A stretch of 64,000 nt of DNA, taken from Lachnospiraceae bacterium (GTDB taxonomy: Bacteria; Bacillota; Clostridia; Lachnospirales; Lachnospiraceae). The stretch spans positions 1 through 64,000 of the forward strand of contig CAJTHM010000013.1 of NCBI GenBank assembly GCA_910576125.1, read 5' to 3'. This document shows, one piece after another, positions 27,373-35,341 of this stretch (its first letter is position 1; every line of letters starts with the position of its first letter). The translations under genes and the position numbers were made by a program. The notes beneath the pieces are model-generated. The model saw only the letters and a list, made by a program, of their open reading frames with translations. It had not been told where the DNA came from and ran no database searches.

Positions 27373-27509
27373 TGCAGCCCAGATACGATTCCATTATGTG
27401 GCTTTTGTCCGAATGGTAATCACAGCCCTGGCCCCGGCACGGCTCCGGAATGCGCAACACCTGCAAATATACGAAGATGTACTCCGGGGCCATCTGATTA
27501 TAAATGCCC

Positions 27510-28703
27510 CTAAAGCGATGTCAGAGAAGCCCGCCTGACAGCGTTCTCGCCGAATTTCTCCCGGATGCTGTCCATGGCCTTGTCCAGCCGCTCCAGCTTC
27601 TCATAGTCCGTGTCGTCAAAGAGCGACATCTGCCTGTTGTCCCCATCTTTCGTCACTTTCCCGGTCTGGATGCCAATCAGGCGGATGGGAGTCCCGTCCC
27701 AGAATTCGTCAAAAAGCCTGCAGGCTGCCTGATAGATTTCGTCTGTGATATTCGTGGCATAGTCCAGCACGCACTGATGGGATGCCCGGGACAGGTCGAA
27801 AAAGCGAAGCGCCACGGACACGGTCTCTATCCATGCCCCATCCCTGCGCAGCCTCCTGCCCACAGTCTCCGCCAGGGACAGAAGTATCATCTTCGCTGTA
27901 TCTGCATCTGTCACATCAAAAGCAAGGGTAGTGGAATTCCCGTATCCCTTATTATCCGCGCTCTCCGCCTCCACCAAAGACAGATCTCTGCCATTGGCGA
28001 AATTCCAGATGGCCTCTCCGTGTTTCTTCAGAGCCGCCCGGAGAGTGCCCAAATCCGCCCGGGCCAGATCTCCGATGGTATTGATGCCAAGGCGTCTCAG
28101 TTTCTGCTCCGAGGCGCCGCCCACAGAAAAAAGCTCTCCCACCGGAAGAGGCCACATCTTCTCCTGAATCTCATACGGAAAAAGCGTGTGCACCTTGTCC
28201 GGTTTCTCGAACTCCCCTGCCATCTTCGCCAGCAGCTTATTGCTGGAAATCCCTACGTTCACCGTAAAGCCCAGGGTGTCTCTGATTTCATCTTTCAGCC
28301 TGTAAGCCGCCTCCATGGGGCTTCCGAACAGGGCCCGGGTCCCTGTCATGTCCACGAAAGCCTCGTCGATGCTGTACTGCTCCACCACATCGGAGTATCT
28401 GCGCAGGATTTCCATGAAAGCCGCGGAATTTGTGGCGTACAGCTCCCGATCAGGTGACACCAGTGTCAGATTCGGGCATTTCCTGAGAGCGTCCACGATA
28501 GGCTCCCCTGTCCGCACATTATATTTCTTCGCCGGAATCGATTTCGCCAGTATGACGCCATGCCGCTTGGACATATCCCCGCCTACCGCGGATGGAATCG
28601 TCCGCAAGTCCAGCGTCTCTCCCAGATCCCGCAGACGGTGCACCGCCTCCCAGGAAAGAAATGCGCTGTTCACATCAATATGAAAGATTGTTCTGTCGTC
28701 CAT
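27510..28703 (-). CDS. dinB: DNA polymerase IV (Y-family)
   Basis: A 397-residue translesion polymerase. It has the N-terminal catalytic HIDVNSAFLSWEA (first metal Asp), the SIDEAFVDMTG motif (second Asp/Glu pair), the GISSNKLLAKMA fingers segment and a little-finger domain. The near C-terminal QMSLFDD matches the sliding-clamp binding motif. Start 28703 has a CAGGAGGGAC site; a LexA box lies 38 bp upstream, so it is SOS-induced. It is monocistronic. Confidence 0.94.
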   Translation of the reverse strand: MDDRTIFHIDVNSAFLSWEAVHRLRDLGETLDLRTIPSAVGGDMSKRHGVILAKSIPAKKYNVRTGEPIVDALRKCPNLTLVSPDRELYATNSAAFMEILRRYSDVVEQYSIDEAFVDMTGTRALFGSPMEAAYRLKDEIRDTLGFTVNVGISSNKLLAKMAGEFEKPDKVHTLFPYEIQEKMWPLPVGELFSVGGASEQKLRRLGINTIGDLARADLGTLRAALKKHGEAIWNFANGRDLSLVEAESADNKGYGNSTTLAFDVTDADTAKMILLSLAETVGRRLRRDGAWIETVSVALRFFDLSRASHQCVLDYATNITDEIYQAACRLFDEFWDGTPIRLIGIQTGKVTKDGDNRQMSLFDDTDYEKLERLDKAMDSIREKFGENAVRRASLTSL

Positions 28704-28738
28704 GCAAATGTCCCTCCTGTGCCATGGCTTCATTATAT

Positions 28739-28754
28739 CAGAACATTTGTTCTG
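28739..28754. promoter_or_regulatory. LexA (SOS) box
   Basis: CAGAACATTTGTTCTG contains the perfect palindrome GAAC-ATTT-GTTC (28741-28752), matching the Gram-positive LexA consensus. It lies 38 bp upstream of the dinB start. Confidence 0.88.
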
Positions 28755-28804
28755 TGTAAACCTGGAATTTCAAGAAAAATTCATTCATCACGCATGATTC
28801 CGTG

Positions 28805-29092
28805 TTAGTATTGAATGATATCGGAACTGTCAGCGTCAACAGAATACTTTACCAGCAAAACAGCCTTAGAAGCGCCCGATTTGTCTTCATTGGCGGGTGT
28901 GATGGTGACCAGGAATCCGTAAGTGCCGCTTTCCCCGTGATAGCCCAGAGACTGGTACCGATAGGATGTCTCATCCGTCCCGTCCGGCCTGCCGGCCTGG
29001 CAGCTGTGGCAGAAGTCCGCGCCCTCCGCCAGCCGGTCACTGCCGATGATATCCTCCAAGGTCAGATAGACTGCCAAAGTGCCGTCCGCCAT
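28805..29092 (-). CDS. small protein of unknown function, overlapping the ABC-F 3' end
   Basis: A 95-residue frame that overlaps the last 31 bp of the ABC-F gene in another frame. It has one CHSC pair and a C-terminal half that reads like a beta-rich domain (GTYGFLVTITPANEDK, KAVLLVKYSVDA). There is no strong ribosome binding site, so it would depend on translational coupling to the ABC-F gene. I do not recognise it. Its length and normal codon use favour a gene, but a spurious frame cannot be excluded. Confidence 0.4.
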   Translation of the reverse strand: MADGTLAVYLTLEDIIGSDRLAEGADFCHSCQAGRPDGTDETSYRYQSLGYHGESGTYGFLVTITPANEDKSGASKAVLLVKYSVDADSSDIIQY

Positions 29093-30621
29093 GGAGGCGT
29101 CCCGGACGGCATGTCATGATGTATGATTTTCCCATCCGCCACTTCCAGCACATCCGTGGCCACTCTGCGGATAAAAGCTTCATCGTGGGACACGAACACC
29201 AAAGTACCCTCATACTCGGAAAACATCGCCTCCAGCGCCTCTATGGAGGGGATGTCCAGGTAGTTCGTGGGTTCGTCCAGTATCAGGAGGTTTACCCGGG
29301 ACACGAACAGCTTGGCGAAAGCAAGCTTGATGCGCTCCCCGCCGGAGAGCACGCCGGCCGGTTTCTTCATATCTTTTTCAAAAAACAGCAGTCTCGCCAG
29401 AACCGTGCGCGCCACCGACTCCTGCTGGATGCTGACTTCCATCACATTCTCCAATACGGTGCGGTCGTAGTCAATTGTGGACAAATTTTGCTCGAACAGC
29501 CCGATTCTGGCCTTGGGCACCACGGATATCGCGCCGGCGCCCAAGGCGGGCGGAGCGTCTCCTGCAGCGCAAATCAGATGCAGCAGCGTAGTCTTGCCCG
29601 CCCCGTTCTCCCCCACTATGGCCACGCGGCTGTGGTTCGCAATCTGAAACGAGGCATCCCGGAAAAGCTCCGGGCCGCCCTCATAGGCAAAGCGGATTCC
29701 CTCGCCCCGGATGACGAAACGATTCTCCGGCGGGTCTGTCAGGCGGAAATCCGGGCGGATTTTCGGCAGTTCCCGGGGCCTTTCCTTTACCTCCATGGCA
29801 TCTATGCGCTGCCGTACATTTTTTGCCGATTTTTCCATCTTCCGCGCCTTGGCGTCCTTGGGATGCTTTGAAAGGAAATTGCGCAGCCCTGCCTCCCGGG
29901 GCGACATGTTCTTCGGCCGCTTTTCAATCTGTCTGGCATGTTCCTTTTTCTCCTGGAACACTTTCTCCAGCCGCTTTTTCTCAGCTGTGTAATTCTCGTA
30001 TTCCGTCCATTGCCGGGCCACGGCAGCCTGCTTCTGCTCCAGATAGTCGTCATAGCCGCCGTCATATTCCGTCAGCTTTCCGCCCTCAATCTCTATGATG
30101 CGGGTGCAAAGCTCATTGAGCAGGGCCCGGTCATGGCTGACAATCACCAGGGTCTCCAGGGCGGCTAACTTGCGCTTCAGGACAGCGATTCCCTTGTAAT
30201 CCAGATTCGACGTAGGCTCGTCCAGAAAGACAATGGCCTTATCGCTGGAAAACATCCGGGCCAGCCGGATGCGGGCCTCCTCTCCGCCGCTGACGGATGC
30301 CTCCCAGACCTTGTCCTGTATCCCCATATCGCTGACTTCCTTGCCGCTCAGCTCCCAGAGGTCTTCCTCCAAAAAACGGTCCTCCCCGCTTTCCGCAAAC
30401 TGCCGGAAAAAGGCCGCATCGCCCGCTATCTTCACCCTGCCGTCCGTAGGCTCCAGCTCTCCCGCCAGCACCTTGAGCAGCGTGGTCTTTCCCGCGCCGT
30501 TGGCGCCCACCAGCCCAATCTTCTCTCCCTCGTACACTGTCATTCTGTCAAAGCGGAATATCTCCCGCTCCCCGAATTTCATCTCTATGTTTTCCGCTAA
30601 AATAAGCTGTCTTGCCTGCAT
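29062..30621 (-). CDS. ABC-F ribosome-protection-type ATPase
   Basis: A 519-residue protein with two ATPase domains and no membrane segment. Domain 1 has GANGAGKTT, SGGEEAR and VFLDEPTSNLD; domain 2 has GENGAGKTT, LSGGERIK and LILDEPTNYLD. Between them lies a long charged helical linker (about 190-290: KKRLEKVFQEKKEHARQIEKRPKNM), the part that reaches the peptidyl-transferase centre in antibiotic-resistance ABC-F proteins (Vga/Lsa/CplR/VmlR group). Placement in that group rests on linker length and on the inducible leader upstream. Drug range cannot be read. Start 30621 has GGAGAGA 9-10 bp upstream, inside a hairpin. Confidence 0.87.
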   Translation of the reverse strand: MQARQLILAENIEMKFGEREIFRFDRMTVYEGEKIGLVGANGAGKTTLLKVLAGELEPTDGRVKIAGDAAFFRQFAESGEDRFLEEDLWELSGKEVSDMGIQDKVWEASVSGGEEARIRLARMFSSDKAIVFLDEPTSNLDYKGIAVLKRKLAALETLVIVSHDRALLNELCTRIIEIEGGKLTEYDGGYDDYLEQKQAAVARQWTEYENYTAEKKRLEKVFQEKKEHARQIEKRPKNMSPREAGLRNFLSKHPKDAKARKMEKSAKNVRQRIDAMEVKERPRELPKIRPDFRLTDPPENRFVIRGEGIRFAYEGGPELFRDASFQIANHSRVAIVGENGAGKTTLLHLICAAGDAPPALGAGAISVVPKARIGLFEQNLSTIDYDRTVLENVMEVSIQQESVARTVLARLLFFEKDMKKPAGVLSGGERIKLAFAKLFVSRVNLLILDEPTNYLDIPSIEALEAMFSEYEGTLVFVSHDEAFIRRVATDVLEVADGKIIHHDMPSGTPPWRTALWQSI

Positions 30622-30661
30622 AAAAAAATCTCTCCTTTCCATATTTCCAAAGGGAGAGATT
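30622..30661 (-). promoter_or_regulatory. RBS-sequestering / terminator hairpin of the ABC-F leader
   Basis: On the minus strand AATCTCTCC and GGAGAGATT pair perfectly, extended by TTT/AAA, with a loop of about 11 nt; a run of seven T follows and then the ATG. The GGAGAGA ribosome binding site of the ABC-F gene is one arm, so the same structure can act as an intrinsic terminator or block translation. Confidence 0.75.
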
Positions 30662-30860
30662 ACCGGAACCGGAGGGCTTCACATGCGCCCCGGGCACATA
30701 AGAAAGCGCCTGCAAAGCAGTCGTTCAAACCGTATTTTCCCGCGGCAAAAAATCCTGCAACGCAAAAAAGGCCTGCCCCTTTTCTTATCCGATAATCTCT
30801 CTGACAAGCGCAGAAATCCCCCTGCGCCTCCGGCATGATTGCCGACTCATCAGTTAAAAG

Positions 30861-30881
30861 TTATCGAATAATAATAATCAT
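30861..30881 (-). CDS. leader peptide MIIIIR upstream of the ABC-F gene
   Basis: A six-codon frame ATG-ATT-ATT-ATT-ATT-CGA-TAA preceded by GGAAAGGCGG 7 nt upstream. Short leader peptides with repeated codons, on which a drug-bound ribosome stalls, control many erm and ABC-F resistance genes. Hairpins after it (CGGCA/TGCCG near 30829-30842, GCGCAG/CTGCGC near 30808-30827, AAAAGG/CCTTTT plus T-run near 30765-30785) suit a transcription-attenuation switch. Function is inferred from position and layout. Confidence 0.6.
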   Translation of the reverse strand: MIIIIR

Positions 30882-30943
30882 CAGGGTACCGCCTTTCCAA
30901 GATTTAGCAGAAGCCTGGCTGGCAGGCTCTGCTATATGTATTT

Positions 30944-30973
30944 ATCTTACAATAAGCGATGCGCCGCTGTCAA
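30944..30973 (-). promoter_or_regulatory. promoter of the ABC-F leader transcript
   Basis: Minus-strand TTGACA (30968-30973), an 18-bp spacer and TAAGAT (30944-30949). Transcription would start near 30937 and give a leader of about 315 nt. Confidence 0.7.
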
Positions 30974-31304
30974 GGGGCTTACAACAAAAGATGCCAAACG
31001 CATGAAAGTCTTTACCTCCATCAAAAAACGCAAAACCCTTGATAATCCAATAAGGGCTTTGCGCTTTCATTTCATCTGCGGTTCAGATGCAGGGCTATTC
31101 TTTAATAATGTCGATTTCTGTAAGATTAATACCAGAAGCCGTAAGAATCACTTTTAAAGCGGTATAACGCCTTATAACCACCTGCTTTCTATGGGAACCG
31201 GTTACTTGTATCTATATCTTTATTATAACAATCCATGCTCAAAGCGTAAAGCCTTTATTGAGTTGCTGCCCGCGTATATCGCTTTCCAGATTCCGGAGAC
31301 GAAT
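30974..31304. other. intergenic region with one terminator
   Basis: Apart from the hairpin listed separately (31023-31063) I see no gene. A 73-codon plus-strand frame (30936-31157) overlaps the ABC-F promoter and lacks a convincing binding site. Confidence 0.4.
31023..31063 (-). terminator. terminator downstream of the phosphotransferase gene
   Basis: Minus-strand stem CGCAAAGCCCTT/AAGGGTTTTGCG (one G-T pair) with an 11-nt loop, then TTTTTT. It lies about 240 bp past the stop at 31305. Confidence 0.7.
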
Positions 31305-32258
31305 TCATCCATCCGCTTCCATATCCAGCCATTCTTTCAGATGCCTTAATATATCGCCATTCTTCAATTCCTCAAGCGCGGATTTTGCCCAAGACGGGAA
31401 AGCATCATACCCGCAGGCGCTGACCAGTGTGACAAGAGGCGCAATAAAGGCATCTGCCTTTTTCTGCCCGTCATCGATGTCATCACCGTATTCTCGCATG
31501 AATGCCTCCGCCGCCTCGCGGGAAAGCGAACTGGTCACATTACGGATGTCGCCATAAGCAGTGCCTTTGCCCAGCAAATTGTAATCGAACATGAAAGCGC
31601 TTTCGCCGTTTTTTGATACAATCAGATTCGTCCAGTAAAAATCATTGTAGACCAGCGTCCGCGGCAGAGCGTCTATCCGGCCGCGAATCGTGCTGTAGTC
31701 GTCCGCGATTGCCTGCCAAAGCATGTTTTCCGCGGTGCCGGTCTTTTCAGCCACCATTCCCATATTGTCCACAGTGAGCATATCGGATTCATCATACATA
31801 GGAGCCTCGCGGCCGGAAAGATACCCGCGGCCCTTTTCATGAAGCATTCTGTACCATTTGGCAATGGCTCTTGCCGTCTTTGGGTTGTTTAAATCACTTT
31901 CTCTGCCAAGCCGGTATTCATCGCCTGACTCCACATCCGGCAAAAGGATTGCGTTTTTGGTGAAACCCAACAGGGGCAAAGTCGGTATTTCAAGCTCTGA
32001 CAGCATCAGATAGTTGCCAATTTCCCGCGCATCTTCCTGATTCTCAAACACTTTCAGGATAAGATTTTTCCTTTCCGATTCCACATGTTCCACGCATTCC
32101 ACACGATACAAAGAGATTCCGGCTTTCGAGCGAATCAGCGAACAAACCGGATTGCGCACTCCCAGTTCCGCCAGCTGTAGAATATAAAAAGCTTTCCGCG
32201 TCAATTCCTCTACAATACGGTAATCCGCAGGTGTCTCTTTCCTAATATTGATATTCAA
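31305..32258 (-). CDS. APH-like phosphotransferase with GNAT-like first 25 residues
   Basis: A 317-residue protein. Residues 30-310 have the aminoglycoside/choline-kinase-like fold: an N-lobe with LILKVF (ATP-site Lys), AIAKWYRMLHEKGRGYL, the catalytic-loop equivalent LVYNDFYWTNLIV (Asp and Asn kept, His replaced by Tyr) and the metal site FDYNLLGKGTAYGDI. The first 25 residues (NIRKETPADYRIVEELTRKAF) instead look like the start of a GNAT acetyltransferase. This may be chance, a joined fragment or a real extension. The start is a TTG at 32258 with GGAGG 9 bp upstream. Substrate unknown; it should not be called a resistance gene from sequence alone. Confidence 0.72.
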   Translation of the reverse strand: MNINIRKETPADYRIVEELTRKAFYILQLAELGVRNPVCSLIRSKAGISLYRVECVEHVESERKNLILKVFENQEDAREIGNYLMLSELEIPTLPLLGFTKNAILLPDVESGDEYRLGRESDLNNPKTARAIAKWYRMLHEKGRGYLSGREAPMYDESDMLTVDNMGMVAEKTGTAENMLWQAIADDYSTIRGRIDALPRTLVYNDFYWTNLIVSKNGESAFMFDYNLLGKGTAYGDIRNVTSSLSREAAEAFMREYGDDIDDGQKKADAFIAPLVTLVSACGYDAFPSWAKSALEELKNGDILRHLKEWLDMEADG

Positions 32259-32261
32259 TGC

Positions 32262-32716
32262 TTATTACCTCCGTTTTTTCATCATCCGAAAATGGACACA
32301 AAAATGCCGTAGCAAGCAACCCTTATTGGCAGGTACTTCCTACGGCTGATTCTGGATACAAAAATAACACACCCCTAAAGCGTGCTGCAACCGAAAGTTA
32401 TAGTATTCACGAAAGGTTACTTAAAAACGGCTATTCAGTTTTACCTCTCCATTACCTCGCACAAAACAGTCATCTTATATTTCTCCTTTCGTCTATCTGC
32501 CAAAACAGATTTATTTTAACCTATCATAGCAGATTCACCACAACTTTTCAATATGTTAAAGAGGATATCCAGGGCTGTTTCACGAAGAAGCATGAAAATG
32601 AAATAGAGTTCTGCTCAAAAGTCAGTTTAGAATTTGTAGTAATACATCTCCAAAAGCTGGCTTTTTTCTATCAAGTAGAATATACTATATTCAATGGATA
32701 GGGGAAATATCCAACA
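32262..32716. other. region without a supported gene
   Basis: A 147-codon plus-strand frame spans it but has no ribosome binding site, odd composition and no recognisable motif. It lies between the phosphotransferase and a decayed transposase, so it is probably mobile-element debris. Confidence 0.4.
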
Positions 32717-32717
32717 C

Positions 32718-32993
32718 TAGGGACATCCATATCGCCGTAGGCGCTGCATCAAGGCTGGTGGCAGGACAGGTTGCCAACCGGGAGAAGACGAACGAGGCGG
32801 CCACAATCCCCATGCTCGTGGAGATGCTCGACATGGAAAGGAGCACCGTGACTGTCTACGCCGCCGGGGCGACAGGAGACATCATGGAGGCGGGGACTTC
32901 GTGGTGCAGGTAAAGAAGAACTGTCCGGCGCTTTACGCAGAACTGATGGCATTGTTAGGGGGGCTTGCAGAAGGCCAGGTACGCGTCCGCTAA
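32718..32993 (+). pseudogene. ISAs1-like transposase remnant
   Basis: Plus-strand translation gives HIAVGAASRLVAGQVANREK, TNEAATIPMLVEMLDMERST and then VTVYAAGATGDI, which matches the central DDE region of ISAs1-family transposases (typically ...GQ.KV.EKSNEI.AIP.LL..LD...). A frameshift near 32895 follows, and the next frame carries GGDFVVQVKKNCPALYAEL before a stop. Both ends of the gene are missing. Confidence 0.7.
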
Positions 32994-33061
32994 ATCCGGC
33001 CAATCCCGCGGAAGTCCCTTGCTCTTTCGGGGAAAGTACAGTAAAATAGAACCATAGGAGC

Positions 33062-33610
33062 GTGCAGAATACGGGAAACTACCTGAACATCGGCAACGCC
33101 GGCTTTGCGTCCGTCAGAAAAGGAACCTACGTGGACAAGACCGGGATGATCGCCTTTACCAACCGCATATTGGGCACAAAAGATAAGCTCATCTGCGTCA
33201 GCAGGCCCCGCAGGTTCGGGAAGTCCATCGCCGCGCAGATGCTGTGCGCGTATTATGACAAGAGCTGCGACTCCCGGGAGCTGTTCGAAAGGCTGGAGAT
33301 TTCCGGGGATGCCTCTTTCGAGCAGTATCTGAACAGATATAACGTGATTTACCTGGATATCACGCTGTTCATATCACGGGCCTCCAATATCAGGGATCCG
33401 GGCAGTGAACGCGGGAAAGCACAGAGAAATCGCCAAGCTCATCCAAGACTCGGAACAGCTCCTGGAAGCCACCCTGAACGGGGACGAAGAGGCAGTGGCG
33501 GCGGCAATCGAAGAAGCCCATAAGGCGGGGACATGCTCCTGGTGGGAATCAATTATGACGCAAAGAGCAAGAAGTATACCTGCCAAATAGAAGCGTTCCG
33601 GGAAGCATAA
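33062..33610 (+). pseudogene. broken AAA-ATPase/PD-(D/E)XK protein
   Basis: Residues 1-110 match the N-terminus of the intact paralogue at 33672: NIGNAGFASVRKGTYVDKTG, then VSRPRRFGKS (P-loop), FERLEIS and NVIYLDITLF. After ISRASNI the frame shifts. A second frame (from 33405) carries REIAKLIQDSEQLLEATLNG, and a third carries LLVGINYDAKSKKYTC, both from the C-terminal nuclease half. About 300 internal codons are therefore deleted and two frameshifts are present. Confidence 0.8.
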
Positions 33611-33671
33611 CGGCGGCACCGGCAGCCACAATTCGATATAACGTTTCTCATTATGCAAAAAGGAGGCTCCC

Positions 33672-35231
33672 ATGGCTATCTGTTTAAACACAGGCTCTGC
33701 AAATAAAAATTTCAGCATGCTGGCCCATGATAAATATTTTGTCGATAAAACCCACATAATCGAAATCATAAATGCGAGAATCAATACGCCAAACCGATAT
33801 ATCTGTATCACGAAACCGCGGCGTTTCGGCAAGACATCCGTCCTCAACATGCTCGGAACCTACTATTGCAGGGCATACGACGCAAAGGAGCTATTTGACC
33901 ATCTGAAAATCCACCACAGCAGCACCTATCCGACCCACCTGAATCAATATAATGTAATCAATTTATGCCTGAACAATCTGCCGGATGCGGGCAGCACTTA
34001 TGAGGATTATATCAGCCTGATAAGAGAGTCCATCGCAGATGATATAAAAGAGGCTTATCCGGAGCTTAAGAACCGGAAATTCCGCACGATATCCGAATTG
34101 CTGGATGCCACAGGCGATCAGTTCATATTTATAATCGATGAATGGGATTATATATTCAGCCATGAACTTTTCCCGGAACATCACAGCGCATTTCTGGAGT
34201 TTCTGAGAAATCTTCTGAAAGACCGCCCTTATGTGGCTCTGGCTTACATGACGGGGGTGCTGCCAATCAAGAAATACAGTACCGGCTCTGCGCTGAATAT
34301 GTTCAAAGAATACACCATGCTCAGGGATCCTTTTTTTGAGGAATATTTCGGCTTTACAGAAAACGAGGTCAAAGCCCTCTGCGAAAGACAATCTGCGTTG
34401 ACAATGGATGAAATCAGCGACTGGTACAACGGGTATCAGGCAGGGGGTGGGACGCGGCTGTATAATCCGAGATCCGTAGTGTGTGCCCTGGAAGACTCCA
34501 TGTGCCAAAGCTACTGGACCAGAACAGGAAAAATGGACGAGGTACTGTTTTTCCTGAAATACAACATCGGCGAAGTGCGGGATGATGTCATCAGGCTGGT
34601 AAACGACATCCCTGTCAGAATCGATATCAAAAAAGAATACTATGCCGGTCAGAAAAGCCCCGCCAACAGAAAAGACATTTATTCCGCAATGATCATATAT
34701 GGGCTGCTGTCGTATCATGATGGGGAACTCAGAATACCGAACAAAGAGCTTATGCTGGAATTTGAAGAGGCGCTGGAAGACGATGATTTCGGCTATGTTG
34801 CAGAGTTGGTGCGCAACTCAGACCAAATCCTGAATGCCACATTGGAGAAAAAAGGAGATACCGTAGCATCATATCTCCATGACATCCATAACAGCGAGCT
34901 GCCCATCCTGAAATATAACGATGAAAACAGCTTATCCTGCGTGGTAACGCTTGCCTATCTGTCCGCAAGAAATAAATACAGGATAGAGCGGGAAGAAAAA
35001 AGCGGCAAAGGCTTTGCGGATTTCATTTTCCACCCAAGGCGCAATAACCTGCCGGGAATCATACTGGAGTTAAAAGCAGACAGCACGCCCCAGGATGCGA
35101 TTGCTCAGATAAAAAACAAGGAATACTGCGAAAAGCTGAGAAAAGAGAATGTCACAAATATTCTTGCCGTGGGCTTAAGCTATGACACCGGCAAAAAGGA
35201 ACATCTCTGTACAATCACAGATCTTTCATAA
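33672..35231 (+). CDS. AAA-ATPase-like protein with PD-(D/E)XK nuclease domain
   Basis: An intact 519-residue member of the AAA-ATPase-like (PF09820) plus DUF1703-type nuclease group. The N-terminus has YFVDKTHIIEII, the P-loop-like ITKPRRFGKTSVLNML (about 45-60) and Walker B FIIDEWDYIF. The C-terminus has the nuclease core GFADFIFHP...GIILELKAD with D and E-x-K. These proteins are abundant, often multi-copy, in gut Clostridia and Bacteroidetes; their role is unknown, with mobile-element or defence roles suggested. An AAAAAGGAGG site precedes the ATG. The dead paralogue lies 62 bp upstream. Confidence 0.85.
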   Translation: MAICLNTGSANKNFSMLAHDKYFVDKTHIIEIINARINTPNRYICITKPRRFGKTSVLNMLGTYYCRAYDAKELFDHLKIHHSSTYPTHLNQYNVINLCLNNLPDAGSTYEDYISLIRESIADDIKEAYPELKNRKFRTISELLDATGDQFIFIIDEWDYIFSHELFPEHHSAFLEFLRNLLKDRPYVALAYMTGVLPIKKYSTGSALNMFKEYTMLRDPFFEEYFGFTENEVKALCERQSALTMDEISDWYNGYQAGGGTRLYNPRSVVCALEDSMCQSYWTRTGKMDEVLFFLKYNIGEVRDDVIRLVNDIPVRIDIKKEYYAGQKSPANRKDIYSAMIIYGLLSYHDGELRIPNKELMLEFEEALEDDDFGYVAELVRNSDQILNATLEKKGDTVASYLHDIHNSELPILKYNDENSLSCVVTLAYLSARNKYRIEREEKSGKGFADFIFHPRRNNLPGIILELKADSTPQDAIAQIKNKEYCEKLRKENVTNILAVGLSYDTGKKEHLCTITDLS

Positions 35232-35239
35232 AGAGACTG

Positions 35240-35277
35240 CTGGTGCAGCATAGCTTAAAAGCCACATACTGCACCAG
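35240..35277. terminator. hairpin after the AAA-ATPase/nuclease gene
   Basis: A 9-bp perfect stem CTGGTGCAG/CTGCACCAG around a 20-nt loop, 9 bp after the stop. There is no T-run, so it may be a stabiliser or weak terminator between convergent genes. Confidence 0.4.
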
Positions 35278-35341
35278 TATCCTCAATGCAATGCACCATA
35301 ACTTCTTCGAGGTTTTCCTGCATTGTCATACATAAATCCAT

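Noticed and set aside
27373..27509. Possible small gene between the 5'-nucleotidase and dinB
   Set aside because: No start, binding site or recognisable product is visible in this 137-bp gap.
31305..32258. Calling the phosphotransferase an aminoglycoside resistance gene
   Set aside because: The fold is shared by many small-molecule kinases and the catalytic His is replaced; sequence alone does not support a drug substrate.
32258..32701. 147-codon plus-strand frame
   Set aside because: No binding site, no motif, and it begins inside the start region of the divergent phosphotransferase gene.
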